A stretch of 21,241 nt of DNA, from positions 1 to 21,241 of the forward strand of contig JBNLBT010000057.1 of assembly GCA_050303435.1 (NCBI GenBank), given 5' to 3'. The position numbers and the translations under genes are program-made. The notes beneath the pieces are model-generated. The model had not been told where the DNA came from. It searched no databases and saw nothing but the letters and a program-made list of their open reading frames with translations. The DNA is from JBNLBT01 sp050303435. GTDB taxonomy: Bacteria; Pseudomonadota; Gammaproteobacteria; Xanthomonadales; Marinicellaceae. This document shows, one piece after another, positions 6,608 through 14,273 of this stretch (position 1 is the stretch's first letter; every line of letters begins with the position of its first letter).

Positions 6608-7600
6608 TCAAAACACCATCACTTCGATCACCGCCTGGGTGATTGGGGTGCCATCGGCGGTTTCCGCCACGCACACCACCAGATTGGTGTTGCCGAGGAA
6701 ACAGCTGGCGTTGATGGTGATGAAATTCGCGCCATCGGGCGTGAACCATGGCGCGTTGACGCTGAGGTAGGCGTCGCTGGCGTCGAATGGCAATTGCACG
6801 ATGCAACGCGGCGTGTTGGTGCCCAGGGTGATGTTCAGCGGGTCGTCGTTGACGTTGTTGAATGAACGGATCATCGAGGGCGAAGAACCGCACGCCATCT
6901 TGAATCCGGCCTTGGCAAAGCCGTGTCGGTCGGCCGGTTGCCGCACCGGGCCGTTGACCTGCAGTCCGGCCGCTGGCGGTTCGGCGATGGAACCCACGGC
7001 CAGGCCGCCGTTGCTGGCCACGCGCAGGCGCGTGATGTTGCCAACCATCACATGCATGGCGTCTTCGGCGTTGCCGCTGTGCACCAGCAGTCGCGCTTCG
7101 CTTTCGAAACCGCTGCCCACCACCACCTGGCCGCCAAGGCGCTGTATGCCACCGATGAAGGTGGTCCAGGGGTGAAACAGCGCATTTTCGGCGAACTGGG
7201 CCTGGATGGCGTAGGGCGTCGAGTTGAACCGCTGACGCGGTGTGAGCACGGTGAAGTCAGGTTCGCCTGGGCGCTGAATGCGGGTTTCCAGCCACACTTC
7301 ATTGCCGTTGAAAGGGCCGTTCCCCAAATTCACTTCGACACTGAACAAGCCGCGCACGACCTGCACGCCGTTGATGATGTCGCTGGCCAGGGCCGGACCG
7401 CCCGTGATGTTTTCATACACCGTGAACTGCATATTGTAGGTGCCGTTGGCGGGCGCGTTTTGGTCCAGCAACTGGCCCTGGTAGGTGAAGCGGTTGCCCA
7501 CGTTGTTGCCGCCGGCGTGGACGCTTTGCAGGCAAGTTGCCAAAATGAGCAGCGCAGCAATTGCGCGCTGTGTTTTTCTATGTGGTAAAAAATTTTGCAT
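6608..7600 (-). CDS. Exported 'FTYQG' protein, paralog A
   Basis: The protein is 330 aa with a signal peptide (about residues 1-29, ending QSVHA). After it comes RFTYQGQL, then APANGTYNMQFTVYENITGG, GLFSVEVNLGNGPFNGNEVW and LTPRQRFNSTPYAIQA. This is a recurrent secreted beta-domain in which FTYQG opens the domain and 'TPRQ...PYA' closes it. The middle repeats the pattern GGLAVGSIAEPPAAGLQVNG, and the C-terminal domain has paired cysteines (MACGSS, RCIVQL, ASCFL, VVCVAE). It is homologous along its whole length to the protein at 8170. The ribosome binding site AGGAGG lies within the last codons of the upstream 99-aa gene, so the two are coupled. Function is unknown; surface or extracellular location is inferred. 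Confidence 0.78.
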   Translation of the reverse strand: MQNFLPHRKTQRAIAALLILATCLQSVHAGGNNVGNRFTYQGQLLDQNAPANGTYNMQFTVYENITGGPALASDIINGVQVVRGLFSVEVNLGNGPFNGNEVWLETRIQRPGEPDFTVLTPRQRFNSTPYAIQAQFAENALFHPWTTFIGGIQRLGGQVVVGSGFESEARLLVHSGNAEDAMHVMVGNITRLRVASNGGLAVGSIAEPPAAGLQVNGPVRQPADRHGFAKAGFKMACGSSPSMIRSFNNVNDDPLNITLGTNTPRCIVQLPFDASDAYLSVNAPWFTPDGANFITINASCFLGNTNLVVCVAETADGTPITQAVIEVMVF

Positions 7601-7603
7601 GAT

Positions 7604-7903
7604 TTATTCCTCCTGTGATGCGGGCGGGAAAACAACCGGATCGAGCCCGTCAAACCAGATCAGATCGGTTTGTGGAGACCAGAAACCGTGGTTCAGTGAA
7701 TATTCATCTGACTCAATCGGGTTGACCAGGGGTTGCCCCAGGGTGGCGGCGAGGTGAAGTTGTTCGGAAAAAATGACGCCGCCGCCAGCGCCGATCTGGG
7801 TTTTTTCCAGGGTGAAATCGCCGCCGGATTGCCCCTGCGCACACGGCGTCAGCAGCAAGCCCGCCAACAACCACCCTCGATGAAATTGAAAACGTGAATT
7901 CAT
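7604..7903 (-). CDS. Small exported companion protein with the DLI-type tag
   Basis: The protein is 99 aa with signal peptide MNSRFQFHRGWLLAGLLLTP ending near CAQG. The mature part reads FTLEKTQIGAGGGVIFSEQL, LAATLGQPLVNPIESDEYSL and NHGFW. This is a known small beta-motif ('...GGG...tl.aTiGQp......y.l..GFW') of secreted proteins in several phyla. It ends with TDLIWFDGLD (7640-7669), an instance of the tag discussed in the findings, and a short acidic tail. AGGAGG sits seven bases before the ATG. Its last codons hold the Shine-Dalgarno of the downstream paralog A gene, three bases before the next start, so it is expressed with that gene in a probable fixed ratio. Confidence 0.72.
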   Translation of the reverse strand: MNSRFQFHRGWLLAGLLLTPCAQGQSGGDFTLEKTQIGAGGGVIFSEQLHLAATLGQPLVNPIESDEYSLNHGFWSPQTDLIWFDGLDPVVFPPASQEE

Positions 7904-8169
7904 GATTTATCCTCCTTTCATGGGTCGCGCACAGCCGGGGCGGTGCGGACACTTTCAGCGTAGGCCGCGGCTCAACAAATTGCTTGACGCCGGCCGGACA
8001 ATTTCAGACATATTCAGACGCGCGGGGCGGGCCGGCTTGTTGCACTGCATTTGTCGGGCAAATGTCCTGCAGTTGTCCAGCGCCTGGGGCGGTGAATCAG
8101 GCACACTGACGCAACGGGTCCGGTGCAGAGGCCGATCAACCCGCTTCAATCATTGATGGAGGTTTTGAC
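7904..8169. other. Divergent intergenic region between the paralog clusters, 266 bp
   Basis: It carries the AGGAGG of the 7903 gene at its left end and GGAGG of the 8170 gene at its right end. A possible plus-strand promoter is TTGACG (7984-7989) with CATATT (8009-8014), spacing 19, weak. A 6-bp inverted repeat CATTTG/CAAATG (8048-8053, 8059-8064) and a repeated TTCAGAC near 8003-8020 are the only other structure I see. Confidence 0.35.
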
Positions 8170-9138
8170 ATGAATAAAAAAACAATCGCGCTGTGCGCCG
8201 TGTGCCTGGCCACTCACGCCGTCGCTGGTTCCGTGGGCGAGCCGCTGGATTCTGCCTTCACCTATCAGGGTGAACTGATCGTCGACGGCGCGCCGGCCAA
8301 CGGCGTGTTCGATTTCAGCATCGGTTTGACGGAGGACGCCGTTGCCGGACCGGCGATCAGCGTTGTGCTGTTGCAGGACGTGGTCGTGAGCGATGGTTTG
8401 CTGAACCTTGAACTGGATTACGGGTCAGGGTTCACCGGCACGGCCTACTGGCTGGAAATTGCCGTGCGCGCGGGCGACAGCATCGGCGCGTTCACCACCT
8501 TGAGCCCGCGCCAGCGGGTGGCGGCAACGCCGTACGCCCTGCACGCGCTGTCCACCCAGTCCGGTGATGCGTTCTGGTATCCGGTGGGTGGCGGCATTGA
8601 ATACGACCAGGACGTCAACATTGGTGACTCACCGCTGTCACTGAACGCCGCCTTGCACGTGGAATCCAGCGCCGGCAAAAACCCCATTGAAGTCACCGTG
8701 GACGGCGTGCGGCGCCTGCACGTGCACGACAGCGGCGGGTTGTCGGTGGGTACTCAGTCGTCTCCGCCGGCGTCTGGGCTGCGGGTGGGCGGTACGGCCT
8801 TGCAGGCGGCCAACGCGCACGGTTTTGTCAAAGCCGCGGCGCGCATCAATTGCGGCCCCGGGCTGGACAGCAACGCGGTGGCGTTTTTCAATCTGGTCAA
8901 TGGGCTGAATTTTTCCTCCAGCAGCGCCGGTTTTGCCGGTTTTTGCAACGTCAGCGTGGGCTTGAACATGGATTTCACCTATTTCACGGTGTCCGCGCAA
9001 CCGGTTTCAGGCGTCAGCGCTGGGGACGCCGTGGGCGCCAGTTGTTCCATCGTGGACAGCCAGACGCTGGCCTGTCAGGCGTTTCATCTGGGCAGCGGCA
9101 ATCCGGCCAATGCGCAGTTGCAGCTGGTGTTTTACTGA
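8170..9138 (+). CDS. Exported 'FTYQG' protein, paralog B
   Basis: The protein is 322 aa, starting at ATG 8170 with GGAGG seven bases upstream. The signal peptide is MNKKTIALCAVCLATHAVAG. The domain order matches paralog A: AFTYQGEL, GAPANGVFDFSIGLTEDAVA, SPRQRVAATPYALHA, then SGGLSVGTQSSPPASGLRVG, HGFVKAAARINCG and FFNLVNG. Identity with paralog A is highest in the FTYQG opening, the TPRQ/PYA closing and the GGLxVGxxxxPPAxGLxVxG block. The C-terminal beta-domain again carries cysteines (INCG, GFCNV, ASCSI, LACQAF). Unlike paralog A it has no small companion gene in front. It runs convergently into the SMP-30-type gene. Function is unknown. Confidence 0.78.
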   Translation: MNKKTIALCAVCLATHAVAGSVGEPLDSAFTYQGELIVDGAPANGVFDFSIGLTEDAVAGPAISVVLLQDVVVSDGLLNLELDYGSGFTGTAYWLEIAVRAGDSIGAFTTLSPRQRVAATPYALHALSTQSGDAFWYPVGGGIEYDQDVNIGDSPLSLNAALHVESSAGKNPIEVTVDGVRRLHVHDSGGLSVGTQSSPPASGLRVGGTALQAANAHGFVKAAARINCGPGLDSNAVAFFNLVNGLNFSSSSAGFAGFCNVSVGLNMDFTYFTVSAQPVSGVSAGDAVGASCSIVDSQTLACQAFHLGSGNPANAQLQLVFY

Positions 9139-9151
9139 ATGCGGCGAAAAA

Positions 9152-9171
9152 CCGCGGGTGCGGGTGTTTTT
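9152..9171 (+). terminator. Short terminator-like hairpin after paralog B
   Basis: CCGC (9152-9155), loop GGGT, GCGG (9160-9163), followed by GTG and T5 (9167-9171). The stem is short and the T-run overlaps the end of the convergent gene, so the call is weak. An alternative pairing of GCGG (9141-9144) with CCGC (9152-9155) is possible. Confidence 0.35.
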
Positions 9172-10786
9172 AAAATCCCAGCCCCGGACGGTTGACGCTG
9201 AGGCGATACAGGCCCTGGCGCGCAGTGATGTACAGGGTGCGGCCGTCGCTGCCGCCGAAGGTGCAGTTGGCGCTGTTGCGCGGCACCGGTATTTCACCCC
9301 AGAACGCGCCGTCCGGCGCGTACACGCGCACGCCCGAGGCCACCGTCACATACACGTTGCCGTCGCTGTCCATGCACATGCCGTCGGCAATCGACAGGCC
9401 GCTGATCAGGGTGCGCAGGTTGGACAACGCGCCGGGGTCGGCGCCCACGGTGTCCACATCAAACACGCGCAGGGTGCCGGATTGAGTGTCGCTGAAATAC
9501 AGCAGCGTCTGATCCGGTGACAACAGCACGCCGTTGGGCTCATTGACGCCGATGGCGCCCATCCATTCGGCCACCAGTGAGCCGTCGGGGCGCCGCCGGA
9601 ACAGGCCGTTGAACGGCAGTTCGCGGTCGTTGGGGTTGCTCAGGCCATAGCTCGGGTCGGTGAAATACAGACTGCCATCGCTGGCCAGGGCCAGGTCATT
9701 GGGTGAGTTGAAGGCGTCGCCCAGATAATTGTCAATCAAGGTCGTCACCGCGCCGCCGGCGAGGGTCAGGGACACGCGCCGCGACTGGTGTTCAGCGGCC
9801 AGCAACAGGCTTTCGCCGTTCAGCAGCAAGCCGTTTGAGCGGTTGCTGGGCGTGCGGAACACACTCACGCCGCTGGGCGGATCGAGTCGGTAGATGGTGT
9901 TGCCGTTGATGTCGGAGAACAGCAGATGATCACCACGCCACACCGGGCCTTCGGTGAATTGAAAAGACTCACTGACCAGTTCAACCGCGGGCAAATTTTC
10001 CAGCGGATTGCACAGCGCTTCAATTTCGATGTCATCGATGTGTGTGAATTGATCGATCGGCGGGTTTTGCAGGGAGGACCAGGAATCCACGGCGATGCCG
10101 CCACTGAATTGTTGCAGCGTGGCGGTGTCATCCAGCACGCTGACCTGCCAGGCGGCCGGTTCCGGGTCGGCAAGGGGCCACATCTTGGCTTGCAGGCGGG
10201 TGTGCGTCGGGTCCTGTTGGTGCACGCGAAAACGCACGCGGTAATCCACCCCGGCCTGCGGCGGTGGCACCGCGCCGCTGCCATTCAGCAGCTCCTGTTC
10301 ACTGCCGTCGGCCTCTTTCCACAGGCTGATGCCCGGTGATCCGCGGAAGCTGCCTTCCAGAAACACCGCGTAGCCGCCGTGCGGGCTGCCCGGATCCAGG
10401 TAACTGCCGTCCTGGCGCAGATAAAAGCCGATGCCCTGGGTGGCGATGTCGTTGAAGCGAATGGTGAACCGCGCTTCGGCGTCGCTGTTGGACACCGGGT
10501 GGTGCATGCGCGCCAGCGAATAATTGCTGGGGTTGGGGCGCAAGCGGGCGGCGCCGGCCAGCACGTCGGCCTGATTGACCCCGCCGGTGGCGGTCCAGGT
10601 GGCCGGCCAGCTGGACGCGTCCGGCAGGTTGAAGGATTCGTTGTGCAGTCGCGTCGATGCGCTGTTGCTGGAATCAAAATTGTGGCCGTAGATCAAGTCC
10701 AGTGGGCAGCTCGATGGCACACCGGCAACCGGGGGCGCCAGTGCCATCAGACTCAACAGTGCAATGCTTGGTTTGAATCCTGACAT
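9170..10786 (-). CDS. Exported SMP-30/gluconolactonase-family protein with N-terminal lectin-like domain
   Basis: The protein is 538 aa with a signal peptide (about residues 1-22). LDLIYGHNFD (residues 29-38), a tag variant, lies directly after it. Residues about 45-258 form a jelly-roll/concanavalin-like domain (ARFTIRFNDIATQGIGFYLR, GGYAVFLEG, DYRVRFRVHQ, FTHIDDIEIEAL) that probably binds carbohydrate. Residues about 265-535 form a six-bladed SMP-30 propeller with the expected metal and catalytic residues: Glu279 (FTEGPVW), Asn363 (NSPNDLAL), Asn418 (NEPNGVLL) and Asp468 (SIADGMCMDSDG). The family hydrolyses sugar lactones or related esters with a divalent metal. Secretion plus a lectin-like domain suggests action on an extracellular substrate. 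No Shine-Dalgarno precedes the ATG (ACCCCTTCAAATC), unlike its neighbours. Confidence 0.82.
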   Translation of the reverse strand: MSGFKPSIALLSLMALAPPVAGVPSSCPLDLIYGHNFDSSNSASTRLHNESFNLPDASSWPATWTATGGVNQADVLAGAARLRPNPSNYSLARMHHPVSNSDAEARFTIRFNDIATQGIGFYLRQDGSYLDPGSPHGGYAVFLEGSFRGSPGISLWKEADGSEQELLNGSGAVPPPQAGVDYRVRFRVHQQDPTHTRLQAKMWPLADPEPAAWQVSVLDDTATLQQFSGGIAVDSWSSLQNPPIDQFTHIDDIEIEALCNPLENLPAVELVSESFQFTEGPVWRGDHLLFSDINGNTIYRLDPPSGVSVFRTPSNRSNGLLLNGESLLLAAEHQSRRVSLTLAGGAVTTLIDNYLGDAFNSPNDLALASDGSLYFTDPSYGLSNPNDRELPFNGLFRRRPDGSLVAEWMGAIGVNEPNGVLLSPDQTLLYFSDTQSGTLRVFDVDTVGADPGALSNLRTLISGLSIADGMCMDSDGNVYVTVASGVRVYAPDGAFWGEIPVPRNSANCTFGGSDGRTLYITARQGLYRLSVNRPGLGF

Positions 10787-11005
10787 GATTTGAAGGGGTG
10801 TGTCGGCAGATTAATCACCCTAACATCAAATCAACCCCGCTGTTGTGATGCATTCGTCAAAATCCGGGAAACATGCGCGCGGGTTCAGTGCGTCTTTGCC
10901 AGGGGTGATAAGGTGGCACGTCCATGTGCCGATGCTCAGATCGTCGGCGCACACGGCGCGCCGACGAAGCGTCTTCGTGAACCGCCGCTGTGCGCGGTGT
11001 TGGCG
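10787..11005. other. Intergenic region, 219 bp, between two minus-strand exported-protein genes
   Basis: It contains the 3' end of the 873-aa gene transcript and the upstream region of the SMP-30-type gene. The strongest structure is the hairpin at 10941-10967. No confident promoter was assigned; AT-rich TTGATT/GATTAA elements at about 10813-10835 on the minus strand are candidates. Confidence 0.35.
10941..10978. repeat. Perfect 10-bp hairpin with an overlapping alternative stem
   Basis: TCGTCGGCGC (10941-10950) pairs with GCGCCGACGA (10958-10967), loop ACACGGC. The right arm overlaps a second stem, ACGAAG (10964-10969) with CTTCGT (10973-10978). The two cannot form together. The position downstream of the 873-aa gene suggests a terminator, but there is no T-run. 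Confidence 0.55.
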
Positions 11006-13627
11006 CTAATCAAAATCGTCGGCAAAAATCAGGTCGTTGCCGCCCTGGCCGGCCACATCGCCGTTGTTCGCATCGCTGTTGTTGGCCGGCACCGGATCGT
11101 GCTCATCAGCGCTCACTGAGAGGCCGAAATTGAACGGGCCGACATCGTCGATCACGAATTGCGCGGTCATGTTTTCGCGTTGGGCAAAGTCCAGCTGGGT
11201 GATCTGGCACACGGGGTTGTTGCAGTGATCGCCGACGGCCCACAACAGCGTCAGATTGCTCATCGACGGGGTGAGATTGACTTGGGTGGCGTTGTTGACC
11301 CCGCCGTTGATGGCGGTGATGGCGTAGGTGACTTCCTGGCCGGCAAAATACGGCGGATCGGTGAGCAGATTGACCTGCGCCACCATGTCCGCGGCGGGGT
11401 TCAGCGCGCCGCTCATGATCACTTCGTTGTCGCCCGGTGATGAGTCCTGCTGCCCGGCTTCGACGTACACGGTGTGTTGCCATTGGCTCGGCTGACCGTT
11501 GCTGCCGATGATCGGCGCGAACATGTTGGCGGTCAGGTCAATCTGGGTGAACGGCGGCATGGTGCCCAGATCGCAGGGGATGCTGATGCAATTGCCCAGA
11601 CCGATGTAAATGCCGCCCGGCATTTCGGTCCACAGGCGCACGTTGGAGGCCGCTTTGTCGCCGGTTTTGACAGAAATTTCAAAACTCAGAAACTGATCCG
11701 AATAGAACGGCGGCGACTGATTGAGCGACATGGAGACCGCCAGATCGGTGTCATCCACCGCGCCCTGGTTGCCGGTGTCGTCGTAATTGTTGCCGGGGTT
11801 GACGTCGGTCTGGTCGGCATTGACCTGGGCCGCGGCATTGAACGAAGCGGCCGTGACCTTGGATTGCACGTCGATTTGCAGCGATTGACCGTTGCCCAGG
11901 CCGTTGATCTGGCACACCGTGCCGACGGTGCCGTTGCAGCCGGTGAATTGCAGCACGGTCAGGCCGGTCGGCGTGATGGCCAGATTGAGGTTGGTGGCGG
12001 TTTGTTGACCGGCGTTGTGCACAATGGCGCGGTGGGTGATGATCTGGTCGATGAAATACGGCCCGGCGGTGATCAGGTCCATGTCCACCGACAGATCGGC
12101 GCCCGCCAGGATGGCGCCGGTGGCGGTGTCTTCATTGTTCTGACCCGGCTGGTGTTCATCCGGGTCGTTGTGATTCGACGCCAGCGTCGAGTGCGCTTCT
12201 GCGGTCACTGAATACGGGCTGAAATTGTGATTGCCCATGCTGGCGGTGAACGGCAAGACGATCTGCTGGCCGGCCGTGAGCTGGTTGATCAGGCAGGGCA
12301 GCTGGCTGCACAGGCCGGAGTTGACCGCCTGCAGGAAAAACTGGCTGCCGCTCAGGTCCACTTCTATGGCATTGGCCACACCGGGCCCTTGATTGGTGAT
12401 CACCAGTTGAGCGTCTATGGTCTGATTGCTGACGTACGGTGCCGGTGTGAGCAGATTCACTTCGATGCGCACGTCGGCGGCGTCGGTCACCTCGTAGGCG
12501 CCGATGTCGCATTCCGCGCCGCGCGTCTCGCCGCGCTGGTCTTCGGCCAGACAATACGCCGGGTCGCCGGCGTCGACCGCGATGTTGCTGTAGTGCAGCG
12601 CCCGCGTGCGGGTGAATCCACCGTTGTCGGCCAGCGCGAACAGCGTGATCGGTTGCGACGGGCCATGGCAGCTGCTGTTGATGAAAATGTTGTGTGTGTC
12701 CACTGTCCACACGCTGCCGGTGGTGAAGCAGTCGGTGACAAAGATTGAATTGCTGGCTTCAATCACCGAGTCGTAGATTTTCATCCTTGCAGACATGGTG
12801 ACGTGGTTGAGGGTGACCAGGGAGTTGTCGCTGAAATGCAGTTTGCTGACGTGGCTGTAGCCGGGATCCGGGTAGGCGAAGGTGGTGTTGCTGATGTGCG
12901 CGGTGGTGTCGTGACCGCCCACCCCGTCGATGGTCTCATACACCAGTGACTGCTCCAGGTACAAGGTGCCGCCATTCACGTACAAGCCATCGCCTTCGTC
13001 GTCTGAGCTGTTGTCGTGAAAATACACTTCACTCAATTCCAGCAGGGTATTTTCCGCGAATAGGGCGCCACCACGGCTGGAAAAGGGCACTTCAGCCACC
13101 TGGGCTTCGTTGTCGCTGAATTCACAGCGCTCGGCGATGAGGTGGCCGTTGCGCACATTGATGGCGCCGCCGCGCGCGTCTTTGACGCTGTTGAATTCAA
13201 ACTGACAGTCCAGCAGAGTGACGGTGGCGTCGTCGATGTTCAGGGCCGCGCCGCCGCCGGCGATGGCGGAGTTTTTTTCGCCGTTGAACAGGCGCACGCG
13301 CTGCAGGGTGAGGTCGGTGTTGCTGCCGTTGACTTTCATGATCGGGTGGTCGTTGTCACCGCTGATGTGCAACAGGCCGCCGGCGCTTTGACTGCGGATG
13401 GTCATGTCGCTGTCGACGGTGGGCAGCTGGCCTGACAGCACCACGATCCAGTCGTCGGGTGCAATGATGGTGTCGTGGCCCGATCCGGCGCTGCATTGAC
13501 CGCGCGGCGCGTCGGCGTTGGCGGCGCGAATGGCGTCTTGCAGAGTGCAGCCGTTGGGCCCCATGTCGATGGTGGCGGCCATGGCCTGAAAACCGGTCAG
13601 TGTCAAAAATAACATTGCTGTGCGCAT
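11006..13627 (-). CDS. Large exported beta-helix protein with four Cys-containing Ig-like repeats
   Basis: The protein is 873 aa from ATG 13627, with AGGAGG five bases upstream; the longer frame to 13762 has no such site and overlaps another gene. The signal peptide is MRTAMLFLTLTGFQAMA. It opens with GCTLQDAIRAANADAPRGQC, the usual start of choice-of-anchor Q beta-helix proteins, and the helix runs to about residue 380, closing with DQRGETRGAECDIGAYE. Four repeats of about 120 aa follow, beginning near residues 384, 510, 628 and 746 (ADVRIEVNLLTPAPY, ADLSVDMDLITAGPY, TDLAVSMSLNQSPPF, ADMVAQVNLLTDPPY), resembling CARDB/DUF11 repeats. Each has a close cysteine pair. The C-terminus is NDLIFADDFD. 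Likely a secreted or surface-attached adhesin-type protein. Confidence 0.82.
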   Translation of the reverse strand: MRTAMLFLTLTGFQAMAATIDMGPNGCTLQDAIRAANADAPRGQCSAGSGHDTIIAPDDWIVVLSGQLPTVDSDMTIRSQSAGGLLHISGDNDHPIMKVNGSNTDLTLQRVRLFNGEKNSAIAGGGAALNIDDATVTLLDCQFEFNSVKDARGGAINVRNGHLIAERCEFSDNEAQVAEVPFSSRGGALFAENTLLELSEVYFHDNSSDDEGDGLYVNGGTLYLEQSLVYETIDGVGGHDTTAHISNTTFAYPDPGYSHVSKLHFSDNSLVTLNHVTMSARMKIYDSVIEASNSIFVTDCFTTGSVWTVDTHNIFINSSCHGPSQPITLFALADNGGFTRTRALHYSNIAVDAGDPAYCLAEDQRGETRGAECDIGAYEVTDAADVRIEVNLLTPAPYVSNQTIDAQLVITNQGPGVANAIEVDLSGSQFFLQAVNSGLCSQLPCLINQLTAGQQIVLPFTASMGNHNFSPYSVTAEAHSTLASNHNDPDEHQPGQNNEDTATGAILAGADLSVDMDLITAGPYFIDQIITHRAIVHNAGQQTATNLNLAITPTGLTVLQFTGCNGTVGTVCQINGLGNGQSLQIDVQSKVTAASFNAAAQVNADQTDVNPGNNYDDTGNQGAVDDTDLAVSMSLNQSPPFYSDQFLSFEISVKTGDKAASNVRLWTEMPGGIYIGLGNCISIPCDLGTMPPFTQIDLTANMFAPIIGSNGQPSQWQHTVYVEAGQQDSSPGDNEVIMSGALNPAADMVAQVNLLTDPPYFAGQEVTYAITAINGGVNNATQVNLTPSMSNLTLLWAVGDHCNNPVCQITQLDFAQRENMTAQFVIDDVGPFNFGLSVSADEHDPVPANNSDANNGDVAGQGGNDLIFADDFD

Positions 13628-13681
13628 CGCATCCTCCTGAATGTAGTGATCCGAGTTCATCCTATTCGAAGGCGCCCATAC

Positions 13682-13715
13682 AAGTTCTGAAAAGCGCTTG
13701 AAAAAGTTCTGAAAA
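13682..13715. repeat. 12-bp direct repeat at 22-bp spacing flanking an AAGCGCTT palindrome
   Basis: AAGTTCTGAAAA occurs at 13682-13693 and 13704-13715, start to start 22 bp, about two helical turns. AAGCGCTT (13692-13699) lies across the junction. The element sits 55 bp upstream of the 873-aa gene and about 40 bp upstream of the divergent phospholipase-like gene, so it may bind a regulator of either. Confidence 0.55.
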
Positions 13716-13744
13716 TTCACCGCCGCGCGTTGCGCGCAGCGTCG

Positions 13745-13753
13745 TGCTAGAAT
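13745..13753 (+). promoter_or_regulatory. Putative extended -10 promoter of the phospholipase-like operon
   Basis: TGCTAGAAT holds TG one base before TAGAAT (13748-13753), 5 of 6 to the -10 consensus. It overlaps the first possible ATG (13752). If it is used, translation must begin downstream, at ATG 13761 or GTG 13818. Confidence 0.35.
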
Positions 13754-14273
13754 GCAGCGCATGCAACAGCACTCTTCATGTCCACAAGACTCAGAAGCCG
13801 GGCGTGCGCGACGCGGCGTGCGGTCTGTGCTTGGATTTCACTGGCTTTTGCTGCTGTGTCTGACCGCGTGTCGGCCCAGCGATTCTCTGGCGCCGTTTCG
13901 CAGCGACGGGTGTTCGATGTTTCCGGACCGTTCCCCGGTCACCCAGGCGGATTGGTGTGGCTGTTGTTTTGCCCACGATCAGGCCTATTGGCGTGGCGGC
14001 ACACAGCAGCAGCGTCGTGCCGCCGATGACGCGCTGCGGGATTGCGTGATTCACACCACCGGCAACGCCGCTTTGGCGCAGATCATGCACGCCGGGGTGC
14101 GCTCCGGCGGCAGCCCGTACTTCATCAATGGATACCGTTGGGGCTATGGTTGGGGTTACGGTCGCAACTACGCGCCGCTGAGCGCGGCTGAAAACGCCCG
14201 CGCGGATCAATTGCTGGCCGAGTATTTTCAGGTCGGGGATGCGCGCGTGTGTCAGCAGGGCGCCGCCCCATGA
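13752..14273 (+). CDS. Phospholipase-A2-like lipoprotein
   Basis: The protein is up to 173 aa. The N-terminal hydrophobic stretch ends in the lipobox LTAC (Cys40 from ATG 13752), so it is probably a lipoprotein. The core has SDGCSMFPDRSP, then WCGCCFAHDQAYWRGG (Cys69, Cys71, Cys72, His75, Asp76). 'CCxxHD..Y' is the hallmark of secreted phospholipase A2, where the His-Asp pair activates water. A Gly/Tyr/Trp-rich segment (YRWGYGWGYGRNY) and a terminal Cys follow. A Ca-binding Gly loop of the usual kind is not obvious. The start is uncertain: the promoter-like TAGAAT overlaps ATG 13752, and ATG 13761 or GTG 13818 are alternatives, none with a clear Shine-Dalgarno. Its TGA overlaps the next gene's ATG. 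Confidence 0.7.
   Translation: MQRMQQHSSCPQDSEAGRARRGVRSVLGFHWLLLLCLTACRPSDSLAPFRSDGCSMFPDRSPVTQADWCGCCFAHDQAYWRGGTQQQRRAADDALRDCVIHTTGNAALAQIMHAGVRSGGSPYFINGYRWGYGWGYGRNYAPLSAAENARADQLLAEYFQVGDARVCQQGAAP

Noticed and set aside
6923..7588. Plus-strand open frame (221 aa) opposite paralog A
   Set aside because: Antisense shadow; paralog A is supported by a full-length homolog 570 bases away.
11474..12211. Long plus-strand open frame (245 aa) inside the large beta-helix gene
   Set aside because: It is the antisense shadow of a GC-rich gene: composition is His/Arg/Gly/Val-rich, with no start signal or recognisable domain, and the minus-strand protein has clear repeats and signal peptide.
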